DNA from: Bradyrhizobium sp. 200
GTDB taxonomy: Bacteria > Pseudomonadota > Alphaproteobacteria > Rhizobiales > Xanthobacteraceae
Assembly: GCF_023100945.1 (NCBI RefSeq)
Contig: NZ_CP064689.1
Span: 1,160,001 to 1,224,000 of the forward strand
Direction of reading: 5' to 3'
DNA: 64,000 nt
Every line of letters begins with the position of its first letter. The stretch's first letter is position 1. Shown one piece after another: positions 1-8,445 of the stretch. The translations under genes and the position numbers were made by a program. The notes beneath the pieces are model-generated. The model had not been told where the DNA came from, searched no databases, and worked only from the letters and a program-made list of their open reading frames with translations.

Positions 1-2
1 CG

Positions 3-335
3 AAGATCGACACGCAGCTCGACGCCGTCGCCAAGAAGAACGGTTTTGCCAGCTACGACGAGTACAACACCGTGGTCGACAACATCAGCCTTGTGCTCGG
101 CGGCTTCGATCCTGCGACCAAGAAATTTGTCGGCGCCGAGGCCGTCCTCAAGGCGCAGCTCGCCCAGATCCAGGCTGACAAGAAGATGCCGGCCAAGGAC
201 AAGAAGGCGGCGCTCGCCGATCTCAACGAGGCGCTGAAGTCGCCGCCGCCGGCGATCGAGAACAAGGGCAACATCGATCTCGTGGCGAAATATTACGACA
301 AGCTCGCCGAGGCGCTCGGCGAGAGCGAGGAATAG
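3..335 (+). CDS. C-terminal part of a hypothetical protein (5' end outside window)
   Basis: An open frame enters from the left edge and ends in TAG at 333-335, giving about 110 residues. The sequence is rich in Ala, Lys and Asp and has regular amphipathic helices. It includes a segment AKKNGFASYDEYNTVVDNIS, as seen in small helical periplasmic or secreted proteins. No catalytic motif is visible and I do not recognise the family beyond a hypothetical protein. A strong terminator follows 23 bases after the stop, so this is the last gene of its transcript. The missing N terminus prevents any statement on a signal peptide. Confidence 0.7.
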   Translation, partial: KIDTQLDAVAKKNGFASYDEYNTVVDNISLVLGGFDPATKKFVGAEAVLKAQLAQIQADKKMPAKDKKAALADLNEALKSPPPAIENKGNIDLVAKYYDKLAEALGESEE

Positions 336-358
336 CCGCCTCCTACCCGTTCAACGAA

Positions 359-392
359 GAAGCCCCGGAGAAATCTCCGGGGCTTCTTTTTT
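359..392 (+). terminator. Rho-independent terminator after the partial first gene
   Basis: A perfect 12-bp stem (359-370 with 375-386) closes on an AAAT loop and is followed by a T run. It ends the rightward transcript. The next gene, on the opposite strand, ends at 427, so the element sits between convergent genes. Confidence 0.9.
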
Positions 393-426
393 GTCAGCGA
401 TCTTTTTTTGCCAGCGAGCCTGCGCC

Positions 427-1515
<1,089 letters not shown>

Positions 1516-1860
1516 TTTTTGCTTCCCCTCTGTTTTTGCCGATACCCGACCAAGGGACAACGATCTTGTGCCGTCTTCTCTGGTTTACCGATGGTCGGTG
1601 CTGGACTGTTGTTTAAGAATGTGGGCCCTGAAACCTAGGCTCTTGGTGTTCGATGCAATTAATTCCCGGATTTATGGACCTGCCGGCAGGATGACGAATT
1701 GGTGATCGATAATCAAGGGTTCTGGCTTCACCGCAGTTGCGAAGAACTGCCCGAATACTGAGCGTTTGGCAGCTTTGCACGACGAAAGGCTAAGATCGCC
1801 GCTGATTTGGCTTGCTGCCGTCTGCTGGTGAAGCTGCAATTTCCTCGCTGGAGTTCGCGA
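1516..1860. other. Divergent intergenic region, no gene seen
   Basis: This gap of 345 bases separates two divergent genes and must hold both promoters. Short frames occur but none has a ribosome site or recognisable product. I see no strong hairpin or obvious operator. Confidence 0.5.
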
Positions 1861-2946
1861 ATGGCCGATAAGAAAGTGGTGGTGGCGGGTGCGACGGGGC
1901 TGGTGGGAAATGCCGCATTGCGGCACTTCGGCCGGGCCGGCGGTTGCGACGTTGTAGCGCTATCGCGCCGCAAGCCGCGTGAGCTCTACGGCGCCCGCCA
2001 TGTATCGATCGACCTGACCGATCCGGCACGATGCACGCAGACCGCAACAGCGCTGCAGGATACAACCCACCTGGTTTACGCAGCACTCTATGAAGCGCCG
2101 AACCTGGTCGATGGCTGGCGCGATCCAAACCAGATCCGCACTAACGACCTGATGTTGCGCAACTTGATGGCGGCGCTCGAGCCGGTCGCGCCGCAGCTCC
2201 GCCATGTGGCGCTGCTGCAGGGCACGAAGGCCTATGGCGTCCACGTCCGTCCGCTTAACGTGCCGGCCCGCGAAGGCCGTTCGGAAATGTACGAGCAGCC
2301 GAACTTCTACTGGGCGCAGGAGAGTTTTCTGCGCGAACTGCAGCAAGGCAAGGCGTGGCACTGGAGCATCCTTCGTCCGGTCCTGATCGTCGGCGAAGCG
2401 ATGGGCGGTGCGATGGATCTGGTACCTCCGCTTGGCGTCTATGCGGCGATGCTGCGCGAGCAGGGGCGCCCGCTCGATTATCCCGGTGGCGCGGCGCGGG
2501 TTTCGCAGGCGGTCGACGTCGATTTGCTCGCGCGTGCCATCGCGTGGTCGGGCGAAGCAGGCGCGGCGCGCAACGAGGCCTTCAACGTCACCAACGGTGA
2601 TGTATTCACATGGGAGAATGTCTGGCCGGCGATTGCGGATGCGCTCGAAATGAAGCCGGGAAGTGCCGTGTCGCTGTCGCTGGCGCAGGAATATCCGAAA
2701 TGGATCGCACCGTGGGACGAGCTGCGCCGCAAGCACGATCTGGTTTCGCCGGAGCTGGAAGCGTTCGTCGGCCTGTCGTTCCAATATGCCGATTACAGCA
2801 TGCGTTATGGCCAGACGCAGCCGGGGCCGCCGTCGATTGTCTCGACGGTGAAGATAAACCAGGCCGGTTTCACCGAGATGATGGATACCGAGGCGATGTT
2901 CCGCAAATGGTTCACCCATGCGCGGGCAAGCCGCCTGCTGCCTTAG
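1861..2946 (+). CDS. SDR-family oxidoreductase, PRISE-like (progesterone 5-beta-reductase/iridoid synthase type)
   Basis: A 361-residue cytoplasmic NAD(P)H-dependent reductase. The N-terminal Rossmann motif GATGLVG is at residues 10-16. The PRISE pattern is present: Lys123 in GTKAYGVH and Tyr150 in NFYWAQE replace the classical YxxxK pair. Length fits the family. Known members reduce enone carbonyl substrates; the bacterial substrate is unknown. A longer frame begins at 1807, but ATG 1861 starts directly before the first beta strand. It is convergent with the next gene, ending 9 bases from it. Confidence 0.85.
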   Translation: MADKKVVVAGATGLVGNAALRHFGRAGGCDVVALSRRKPRELYGARHVSIDLTDPARCTQTATALQDTTHLVYAALYEAPNLVDGWRDPNQIRTNDLMLRNLMAALEPVAPQLRHVALLQGTKAYGVHVRPLNVPAREGRSEMYEQPNFYWAQESFLRELQQGKAWHWSILRPVLIVGEAMGGAMDLVPPLGVYAAMLREQGRPLDYPGGAARVSQAVDVDLLARAIAWSGEAGAARNEAFNVTNGDVFTWENVWPAIADALEMKPGSAVSLSLAQEYPKWIAPWDELRRKHDLVSPELEAFVGLSFQYADYSMRYGQTQPGPPSIVSTVKINQAGFTEMMDTEAMFRKWFTHARASRLLP

Positions 2947-2955
2947 GCACCGCTT

Positions 2956-4269
2956 CTACCGGGGCGAGGCGAACGCCGCTTCCATCGCGCGGCGCGTCTT
3001 GATCGTGTCGTTGTTTTCGTTGACCTCGACATCGCTCCAGCGCACCACCGCGCCATGGGCGACGTCGTTCTTCAGCTTGACGCGATGGGCAAGTCCGATC
3101 GGCAGCGCGCCGGCCGAGAGACTTTTTTGTGCCGGCATCAGCTTTCCCCACACCGTGTAGCCGCCTTCGCCATCGAGCATTTCGCCGGCGCGCAGGTCGC
3201 GCTTCGCTACCGCGGCGACGTCGCCGCGAAAATCATGCGGCTGTCCGGTCGGCTCGTTGCGCAGCGCCGCCGACAGGATCGAAATGTTCAGCTCGAGTCC
3301 GATCAGATGATAGGGCTTGTACATCGCCGCATATCGGCCTGAAGCATCGGTCTTCAGCCCATATTGCTTGAAGCAATCGGCGGCATAGTCGTTCGGCGCT
3401 TCCAGCACGACATAGACACCCCAGCGCAGATCGCGGAAGACAGGACGGCCGTCGCGTTCGAGCGACGACACGACTTCTGCAAGGCCGGCCTTCTCCAGCA
3501 CGCCGCCGGCCTCGCGCGGCCGCATCACATGCGGCAAATCGTCGACGCCGCAGGGCGGAAACAGCAATCCGCCCGACGGCACGTCGAGTCCGCAGGCATT
3601 CGCGATCGCCGCCATTTCGATTGCGGATTTGGTGCCGTCCAGAAACGAGTTGAACATCTGCGGGTTCATGCCGGCCGATTGCGCTTCGCCGGCCGTCAAT
3701 CCGTAATGGCCCCAGACGCCATCGGGCGTCACGTCGTGATAGGCCGGCAGATATTTGGTGCCCTTGCCGGCAGCGACGACGCGAAAGCCCGTCGCGCGCG
3801 CCCAGTCCACCATCTCTGATGTCAGCGCCGGCTGGTCGCCATAGGCCAGCGAATAGACCACGCCGGCCTTGCGCGCTTCCTCCGCCAGCAGCGGGCCGGC
3901 CAGCACGTCGGCCTCGACATTGACCATGACGACATGCTTGCCCGCCGCAATCGCTGCGCGGGCGTGCCTGATGCCGACGGCCGGATTGCCGGTGGCTTCG
4001 ACCACGACGTCCATCGCGCCGCCGGCAATCGCGCGCGCGCCGTCATCGGTGAAGGTCGTGCGCGCGATCAGCGCCTGATCCCAGCCGACGGTGCGGCACG
4101 CCTCGCGGGCACGGTCGCGATCGAGGTCGATGATGACGGACACTTCGAGTCCCGGCGTGTGCGGCACCTGCGACAGGAACATCGAGCCGAATTTTCCGGC
4201 GCCGATCAGCGCGACGCGAACCGGCTTGCCGGCCGCAGCGCGGGCGTTGAGGAGGCGGTGAAGGTTCAT
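2956..4269 (-). CDS. NAD(P)-dependent homoserine-dehydrogenase-like protein with C-terminal SAF domain
   Basis: A protein of 437 residues. The N-terminal part is a Rossmann domain with GAGKFG (G23, G25, G28) and a middle region like homoserine dehydrogenase (VVVEATGNP, AGKHVVMVNVEAD). The last about 90 residues resemble a SAF domain, often annotated FlgA-like (AKRDLRAGEML, VKLKNDVAHGAVVRW). In characterised relatives this combination occurs in sugar-acid or C4-acid dehydrogenases, so the flagellar label commonly attached to it is probably wrong. It lies downstream of the GntR and PhyH genes on the same strand, separated from them by a repeat hairpin. The substrate is not predictable. Confidence 0.8.
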   Translation of the reverse strand: MNLHRLLNARAAAGKPVRVALIGAGKFGSMFLSQVPHTPGLEVSVIIDLDRDRAREACRTVGWDQALIARTTFTDDGARAIAGGAMDVVVEATGNPAVGIRHARAAIAAGKHVVMVNVEADVLAGPLLAEEARKAGVVYSLAYGDQPALTSEMVDWARATGFRVVAAGKGTKYLPAYHDVTPDGVWGHYGLTAGEAQSAGMNPQMFNSFLDGTKSAIEMAAIANACGLDVPSGGLLFPPCGVDDLPHVMRPREAGGVLEKAGLAEVVSSLERDGRPVFRDLRWGVYVVLEAPNDYAADCFKQYGLKTDASGRYAAMYKPYHLIGLELNISILSAALRNEPTGQPHDFRGDVAAVAKRDLRAGEMLDGEGGYTVWGKLMPAQKSLSAGALPIGLAHRVKLKNDVAHGAVVRWSDVEVNENNDTIKTRRAMEAAFASPR

Positions 4270-4289
4270 GAGAAATGTCCGATCGAGCC

Positions 4290-4412
4290 GTCATTCCGGG
4301 ATGCGCCGCTTGGCGCAGACCCGGAATCCAGAGATGAAAGGCAATATCGAAATTCTAAGATGTGCAATAGCGCATCTTAGTTCGACGCTATCGCGTCGCC
4401 CCGGAATCACGA
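4290..4412. repeat. Intergenic repetitive hairpin element
   Basis: Three nested or adjacent inverted repeats: ATTCCGGG...CCCGGAAT around 4294-4327, a near-perfect 11-bp stem 4355-4365/4370-4380 with an AATA loop, and GACGC/GCGTC at 4383-4397. Another CCCCGGAATCAC block follows. The composition and layout resemble dispersed repeats common in Bradyrhizobium genomes (familiarity, not a search). It may fold in RNA between the PhyH and SAF-domain genes. Confidence 0.6.
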
Positions 4413-4420
4413 TGTGAAAC

Positions 4421-5221
4421 CTACTCCGCCGCCTGGCGATGGGCACGCGCAAGCCGCAGCAACGCATCATCCTCCACCGTCTGGATCGGCGTAAAATCGC
4501 GATGGGCGATATATTCCGGCCGCGTCGGGGTGCGGATGTAGTTGGAAACCGCATTCAGCGTCAGATAGACGATCTTGCGCGGATAGGGCGTGATGTTGCC
4601 GCTCGATCCATGCACCAGATTGCCGTGGAACATCAGCATGCCGCCGGCCTTGCCGGTGGGGGCGACGATGCCGCCTTCCTTCACCAGCCGGGTGACGGTC
4701 TCTTCATCCAGCGTCCACAGCGGATAGGACGTCGTTTCGAGATCGTGCGACGCCTTGAGGTCCCCGGCGTGCTGGCTCTTGGGCACCAGCATCAGGGGGC
4801 CGTTGATCGGCATCACCTCGTCGAGGAAGATCGCGATGTTCATCGCGCGCGGCTCGGGCATGCCGTCGTCGCGCTTCCAGGTGCCGTAATCCTGGTGCCA
4901 TTGCCAGACGTCGCCCGTGAACGCGGCTTTGGCGTTGATCTTGAACTGGTGCATGTAGAGCTTTTCGCCGAAGATCTGCTCGATCGGCTCGATCATGCGC
5001 GGATGCGCGCCGAGAGCGCCGAACGCCTCGTTATATAGATGTGCGGCAAAGGCAGTGCGCGGCGCGCCGCTCTTCTCGCGCCACACCTCGGGCCGGTTGG
5101 CGTCGTAGATGCTAACTGCCTCGCGCGCGAGATAGGCCACTTCCTCGGGGCTGAACAGCTCGGGCAGAAACAGCCAGCCTTCGCGGTTGAAGAATTCGAT
5201 CTGCTGTGGCGTCAGTTTCAT
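4421..5221 (-). CDS. Phytanoyl-CoA dioxygenase (PhyH) family Fe(II)/2-oxoglutarate oxygenase
   Basis: A 266-residue cytosolic oxygenase. The iron triad is visible: His109 and Asp111 in WHQD, and His204 in NLVHGSSGN. Arg215 in PYPRKIVY is placed to bind the 2-oxoglutarate carboxylate. These enzymes hydroxylate a substrate while converting 2OG and O2 to succinate and CO2. The ATG has an AGGAGAG ribosome site. The GntR gene lies 33 bases upstream on the same strand and the SAF-domain dehydrogenase lies 151 bases downstream. The three probably form one regulated catabolic unit. The substrate is unknown. Confidence 0.9.
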   Translation of the reverse strand: MKLTPQQIEFFNREGWLFLPELFSPEEVAYLAREAVSIYDANRPEVWREKSGAPRTAFAAHLYNEAFGALGAHPRMIEPIEQIFGEKLYMHQFKINAKAAFTGDVWQWHQDYGTWKRDDGMPEPRAMNIAIFLDEVMPINGPLMLVPKSQHAGDLKASHDLETTSYPLWTLDEETVTRLVKEGGIVAPTGKAGGMLMFHGNLVHGSSGNITPYPRKIVYLTLNAVSNYIRTPTRPEYIAHRDFTPIQTVEDDALLRLARAHRQAAE

Positions 5222-5254
5222 GGCGTTCTCTCCTGTTTGTTTGGTTGTTGGCGG

Positions 5255-5929
5255 TTATGCCGCCTTGTCGGTTGCCCTCAATCTCTCCTCGGTCATTCGT
5301 CCGGCCGTCTGCGCATGCGCCAGCGCTGCGGCCTCCGCGGCTTTCGCGTTTCCTGAAAAGATCTGCGCGGCGATCGCCTCGTGCTCGGCCCAGGCGCTTT
5401 CGCGGTAATCGAGCTCGGCCAGCACGGTCGCCATCGAGCGGCGCATGTGGGGCCATTGCGGTGCGATCATTTCCTCGATCGCGGGATTGCCCGCGAGGCG
5501 ATAGATCGCGCTGTGAAAATCGACGTCGAGCGCGATCAGCCGCGCCAGCGGCGTTTCCTTGCTGATGGTCCGTCCAGCCTGCAGGGCCGCTTCGAGCTGC
5601 GCGCGACCGGAAACGTCGGTCCTGGTTCGCGCGGCGGCGAGCCGTGCGGCCAGCGCGTCAATCGCGCCGCGCACCTCGTAGAGCTGGCGGATGCGCTCCG
5701 GGTCGAGCCGGGTGACTTCAAAGCCGCGGCGGCCGCTTTCGGCGACGAGCCCCTGACGGTGCAACAGATGCAGGGCGTGAGAGACCGGCTGGCGCGAGAC
5801 GCCGAGCTTTTCGGCCAATTCGTTCTGCCGGATGCGATGACCGGGCGGCAGCGAACGGTCGGTGATCGCCTCGAGGATCCGGGCATAAACCTGGTCGATC
5901 AGGTTGGGAAGCGGATCCAATGGGATCAT
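5255..5929 (-). CDS. GntR family transcriptional regulator, FadR/FCD subfamily
   Basis: A 224-residue repressor. The winged-helix domain covers about residues 10-75, with helix-turn-helix segment QNELAEKLGVSRQPVSHAL. The C-terminal all-helical FCD ligand domain has the metal-ligand pattern DVDFH...H...H. The reading frame stays open to 6730, but ATG at 5929 begins the conserved domain and the region beyond is antisense to the methyltransferase. A 24-bp palindrome lies 18 bases before the start and is the likely autoregulatory operator. The ligand is probably a substrate or product of the downstream PhyH and SAF-domain enzymes. Confidence 0.92.
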   Translation of the reverse strand: MIPLDPLPNLIDQVYARILEAITDRSLPPGHRIRQNELAEKLGVSRQPVSHALHLLHRQGLVAESGRRGFEVTRLDPERIRQLYEVRGAIDALAARLAAARTRTDVSGRAQLEAALQAGRTISKETPLARLIALDVDFHSAIYRLAGNPAIEEMIAPQWPHMRRSMATVLAELDYRESAWAEHEAIAAQIFSGNAKAAEAAALAHAQTAGRMTEERLRATDKAA

Positions 5930-5946
5930 GCTGGCCGTCCATTTTT

Positions 5947-5970
5947 TGGAATACGGAATTCCGAATTCAA
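5947..5970. promoter_or_regulatory. Probable GntR operator
   Basis: A 24-bp inverted repeat with 10 of 12 positions paired, centred on CGGAATTCCG. It lies immediately upstream of the GntR start, as expected for autorepression of the gntR-phyH unit. The methyltransferase promoter on the other strand may also feel it. Confidence 0.65.
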
Positions 5971-6070
5971 AAGTAGCGGCTAATCCAGCAGCAGTCAAGG
6001 GATCTCGGACCGGATGTCGTGGCGGCCGACCGGGGATATGCTCCGCCCGGGGGACGATCGGAGGTCCGTG

Positions 6071-6883
6071 ATGAGCAGCGATGCAACCGGTTTCACCGGC
6101 AATATCCCGCAACACTACGATCAAGGGCTCGGCCCGATCATCTTCGCCGAGTATGCCGCCGATGTCGCCCGGCGCGTCGCTGCCGACAGTCCGGCCCGGG
6201 TGCTCGAAACCGCCGCTGGCACCGGTATCGTCACGCGGAAATTGCGCGACGCATTGCCTGACGGCGCGCAACTGACGGCGACCGATTTCAATCCGCCGAT
6301 GCTCGATATTGCGCGGACCAAGTTTCGGCCCGGCGAGCAGGTCGGCTTCCAGCCCGCCGACGCGGTCGCGCTTCCCTTTGCCGATGCAAGCTTCGACGCC
6401 ATCGTCTGCCAGTTCGGCGTGATGTTCTTTCCGGACAAAGCCAAATCCTTTGCCGAGGCCTATCGAGTTCTCGCCGCAGGCGGCCGCTATGTGCTCAGCG
6501 TCTGGGACTCTCATCGATACAATCCGTTCGGCCGCATCGCGCATGAGGTGGCGGGACGCTTCTTCCCCGCCGATCCGCCGCAGTTCTACAGCGTGCCGTT
6601 CTCCTGCCACCAGATCGATCCGATCAAGGAATTCCTGATCGAAGCCGGCTTCGACGACATCGGCATCAGCGTGATCAGACAAGAGCGCAAGCTCCCGGAT
6701 GTTGCCGGTTTTGCCCGCGCCGCCGTGCATGGTAACCCGCTTATCGATCAGATCCGCGCGCGCGGCGGCGTCGATCCGGAACGCATCGTCGAGACGCTGA
6801 CGCAGGAATATCGCCGCGAATTCGGCAAAGATCCCGGCCGGATGCCGATTCAGGCGATCGTGTTCTCGGCGGCGAAGAGGTGA
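6071..6883 (+). CDS. Class I SAM-dependent methyltransferase (UbiE/Methyltransf_11 type)
   Basis: A 270-residue protein. SAM motif I is LETAAGTGIVT, followed by TATDFNPPMLDIAR (acidic ribose contact) and the motif IV region FDAIVCQFGVMFFPD. The C-terminal half is typical of small-molecule methyltransferases. ATG 6071 is preferred over 6014 because GGAGG lies 8 bases before it. It is convergent with the sigma factor gene, with only 9 bases between stops. The acceptor substrate is unknown. Confidence 0.85.
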   Translation: MSSDATGFTGNIPQHYDQGLGPIIFAEYAADVARRVAADSPARVLETAAGTGIVTRKLRDALPDGAQLTATDFNPPMLDIARTKFRPGEQVGFQPADAVALPFADASFDAIVCQFGVMFFPDKAKSFAEAYRVLAAGGRYVLSVWDSHRYNPFGRIAHEVAGRFFPADPPQFYSVPFSCHQIDPIKEFLIEAGFDDIGISVIRQERKLPDVAGFARAAVHGNPLIDQIRARGGVDPERIVETLTQEYRREFGKDPGRMPIQAIVFSAAKR

Positions 6884-6892
6884 TGATGTAGC

Positions 6893-7750
6893 TCACGTGA
6901 GCACCGTGACTTCGAACTGGCCGAGCCGCTCGGCATCGGCCACGGCTTCCACTGCGGCGATCCTGCCGGCGCTGAGGGTAAGGCGCAGCACGATGCGCAA
7001 CTGCCCGCCGATGTTGACGACGACCGCCAGCGTACCGTCGACCAGCGCCGGCTTGGCGGCCTGCGCGCGTCCCTTGAAGGTTTCGGCCACGGCTGTGGCG
7101 CCACGGATTTCCGCGAGCGAGCCGAGCCGCTGGGCGGCAGTATCGGCGCGGAACACCACGTCGGGATCCAGCACCGCGAGCAGCCCCTCGAAGTCGCCCT
7201 CGCGAGAGGCCTTGAGGAAGGCGTCGACGATGTTTTTCCGCCGGTTGAAGTCTGCGTCCGGCGGCGGCAAGCCCTGCACCCGCCGGCGGGCGCGGCTGGC
7301 CAATTGCCTCGCAGCGGAGGGCGTGCGGCCGACGATCGGGGCGATCTCCTCGAACGGCACGGCAAACATGTCATGCAGCACGAAGGCAAGCCGTTCGGCC
7401 GGCGCCAGGGTTTCCAGCACCACCAGTAGTGCGGCGCCGACGGAATCGGCCATCTCCGCATTGTGCCCATGCGCATCATCGGCGACCAGTTCCGGCACAT
7501 GCGGCCCCATCGGCTCCTCGCGCCGCGATTTGCGCGAGCGCAGCATGTCGAGACAGATGCGGGCGAGAACCGTGGTCAGCCAGCCGCCGAGGTTTTCGAC
7601 CGTACCCGTATCGGAGCGGCTCAGCCGCAGCCAGGTCTCCTGCACGGCATCGTCGACCTCGCTGGTCGAGCCCAGCATGCGGTAGGCCACCGCCCGGAGG
7701 CGGGCCCGGTTGGACTCGAATTGTTCAGCCAGAAAATTTTTCTCGTCCAT
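6893..7750 (-). CDS. ECF41-like RNA polymerase sigma factor with C-terminal SnoaL-like domain
   Basis: A 285-residue protein. Sigma region 2 spans about residues 8-75 (YRMLGSTSEVDDAVQETWLR) and region 4 about 125-180. The last about 95 residues form a SnoaL/NTF2-like domain that in ECF41 factors controls activity in place of an anti-sigma factor. The ECF41 hallmarks WLPEP and DGGGK are not obvious (IGGQ at the second place), so it may be a divergent ECF41 or the related ECF56 group. It is divergent from a carboxymuconolactone decarboxylase gene, the classic partner of this class. An ECF41-type promoter lies before its own start, implying autoregulation. Confidence 0.88.
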   Translation of the reverse strand: MDEKNFLAEQFESNRARLRAVAYRMLGSTSEVDDAVQETWLRLSRSDTGTVENLGGWLTTVLARICLDMLRSRKSRREEPMGPHVPELVADDAHGHNAEMADSVGAALLVVLETLAPAERLAFVLHDMFAVPFEEIAPIVGRTPSAARQLASRARRRVQGLPPPDADFNRRKNIVDAFLKASREGDFEGLLAVLDPDVVFRADTAAQRLGSLAEIRGATAVAETFKGRAQAAKPALVDGTLAVVVNIGGQLRIVLRLTLSAGRIAAVEAVADAERLGQFEVTVLT

Positions 7751-7752
7751 TC

Positions 7753-7779
7753 GGTCACATTCCCATGTCGCGTTCCGTC
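7753..7779 (+). promoter_or_regulatory. Probable ECF41-type promoter facing the decarboxylase gene
   Basis: GGTCACA (7753-7759), 16 bases, then CGTC (7776-7779): one mismatch to the ECF41 consensus and the same spacer as the opposite promoter. A second candidate is TGTGACA (7808-7814) with CGTC at 7832-7835, spacer 17, closer to the gene. Either would put the decarboxylase under the sigma factor. Confidence 0.55.
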
Positions 7780-7787
7780 ATGGCTAT

Positions 7788-7814
7788 GACGAACGAAACC
7801 GCGCCGATGTGACA
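7788..7814 (-). promoter_or_regulatory. ECF41-type promoter for the sigma factor gene
   Basis: Read on the minus strand, TGTCACA (7814-7808) is followed after 16 bases by CGTC (7791-7788). This matches the published ECF41 -35 and -10 elements exactly. It sits about 40 bases upstream of the sigma ATG and would make the gene autoregulated. Confidence 0.7.
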
Positions 7815-7863
7815 GCAAATCGGCGTGGCGGCGTCAGAACGGAACAACTCATGGAGAGTAGAA

Positions 7864-8322
7864 ATGATGCACGCCCGTATGAATCACCCGGCCATGGTCG
7901 TCCCCGACGCCATGAAGTCGCTGCAGGCGCTGGGTGAATTGACCAAGAACAGCCTGCCCGAAAAACTGCTCGAACTGGTGCATCTGCGCGCCAGCCAGAT
8001 CAATGGCTGCAGCGCCTGCGTTGACATGCACCCCAAGATCGCCAAGCGGGCCGGGGAGACTGATGAACGCCTGTTCTCGGTCGCAGCATGGCGTGACACG
8101 CCCTATTTCACCGAAGCTGAGCGCGCCGCACTGGCCTTGACGGAAGCGGTGACCCGGATCAGCGACCGGGCCGATCCGGTACCGGATGAGGTCTGGAGCG
8201 AGGCCGACAAGCAATTCGACGAGGCTAAGCTGGCGGCACTGATACTGGCGATTGCCAATATAAACGTCTGGAACAGGCTCAACGTGGCCGTGCGTCAGCC
8301 GGCGGGCATCTGGAAGGGGTAG
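7864..8322 (+). CDS. Carboxymuconolactone decarboxylase/AhpD-like protein
   Basis: A 152-residue all-helical protein. The CxxC redox motif (C49-S-A-C52) with His56 matches AhpD-type peroxidase-reducing members of the family. ATG at 7864 has a GGAGAG ribosome site 6-7 bases upstream; the longer frame from 7825 lacks one. It is the divergent neighbour and presumed regulatory target of the ECF41-like sigma factor, a conserved pairing. A redox role in a stress response is inferred; a true decarboxylase role is unlikely with this motif. Confidence 0.9.
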   Translation: MMHARMNHPAMVVPDAMKSLQALGELTKNSLPEKLLELVHLRASQINGCSACVDMHPKIAKRAGETDERLFSVAAWRDTPYFTEAERAALALTEAVTRISDRADPVPDEVWSEADKQFDEAKLAALILAIANINVWNRLNVAVRQPAGIWKG

Positions 8323-8391
8323 CCGCGACAATATTCCGCTCAATCCTGGCGCGCGGGATCGTGCTTATTTTGCTGGCGCGCGCTAAACAGC

Positions 8392-8420
8392 AAGCCCGGC
8401 CAGATCGGCCGGGCTTTCGC
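8392..8420 (+). terminator. Terminator after the CMD gene
   Basis: A perfect 10-bp stem (8392-8401/8407-8416) with an AGATC loop is followed by a weak pyrimidine-rich tail. It separates the CMD gene from the cyclase gene. Confidence 0.7.
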
Positions 8421-8445
8421 TATTGTCTTCATCCCGTTTCCGATC

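Noticed and set aside
5930-6730. N-terminal extension of the GntR frame
   Set aside because: The extension is antisense to the methyltransferase and the conserved domain starts at 5929.
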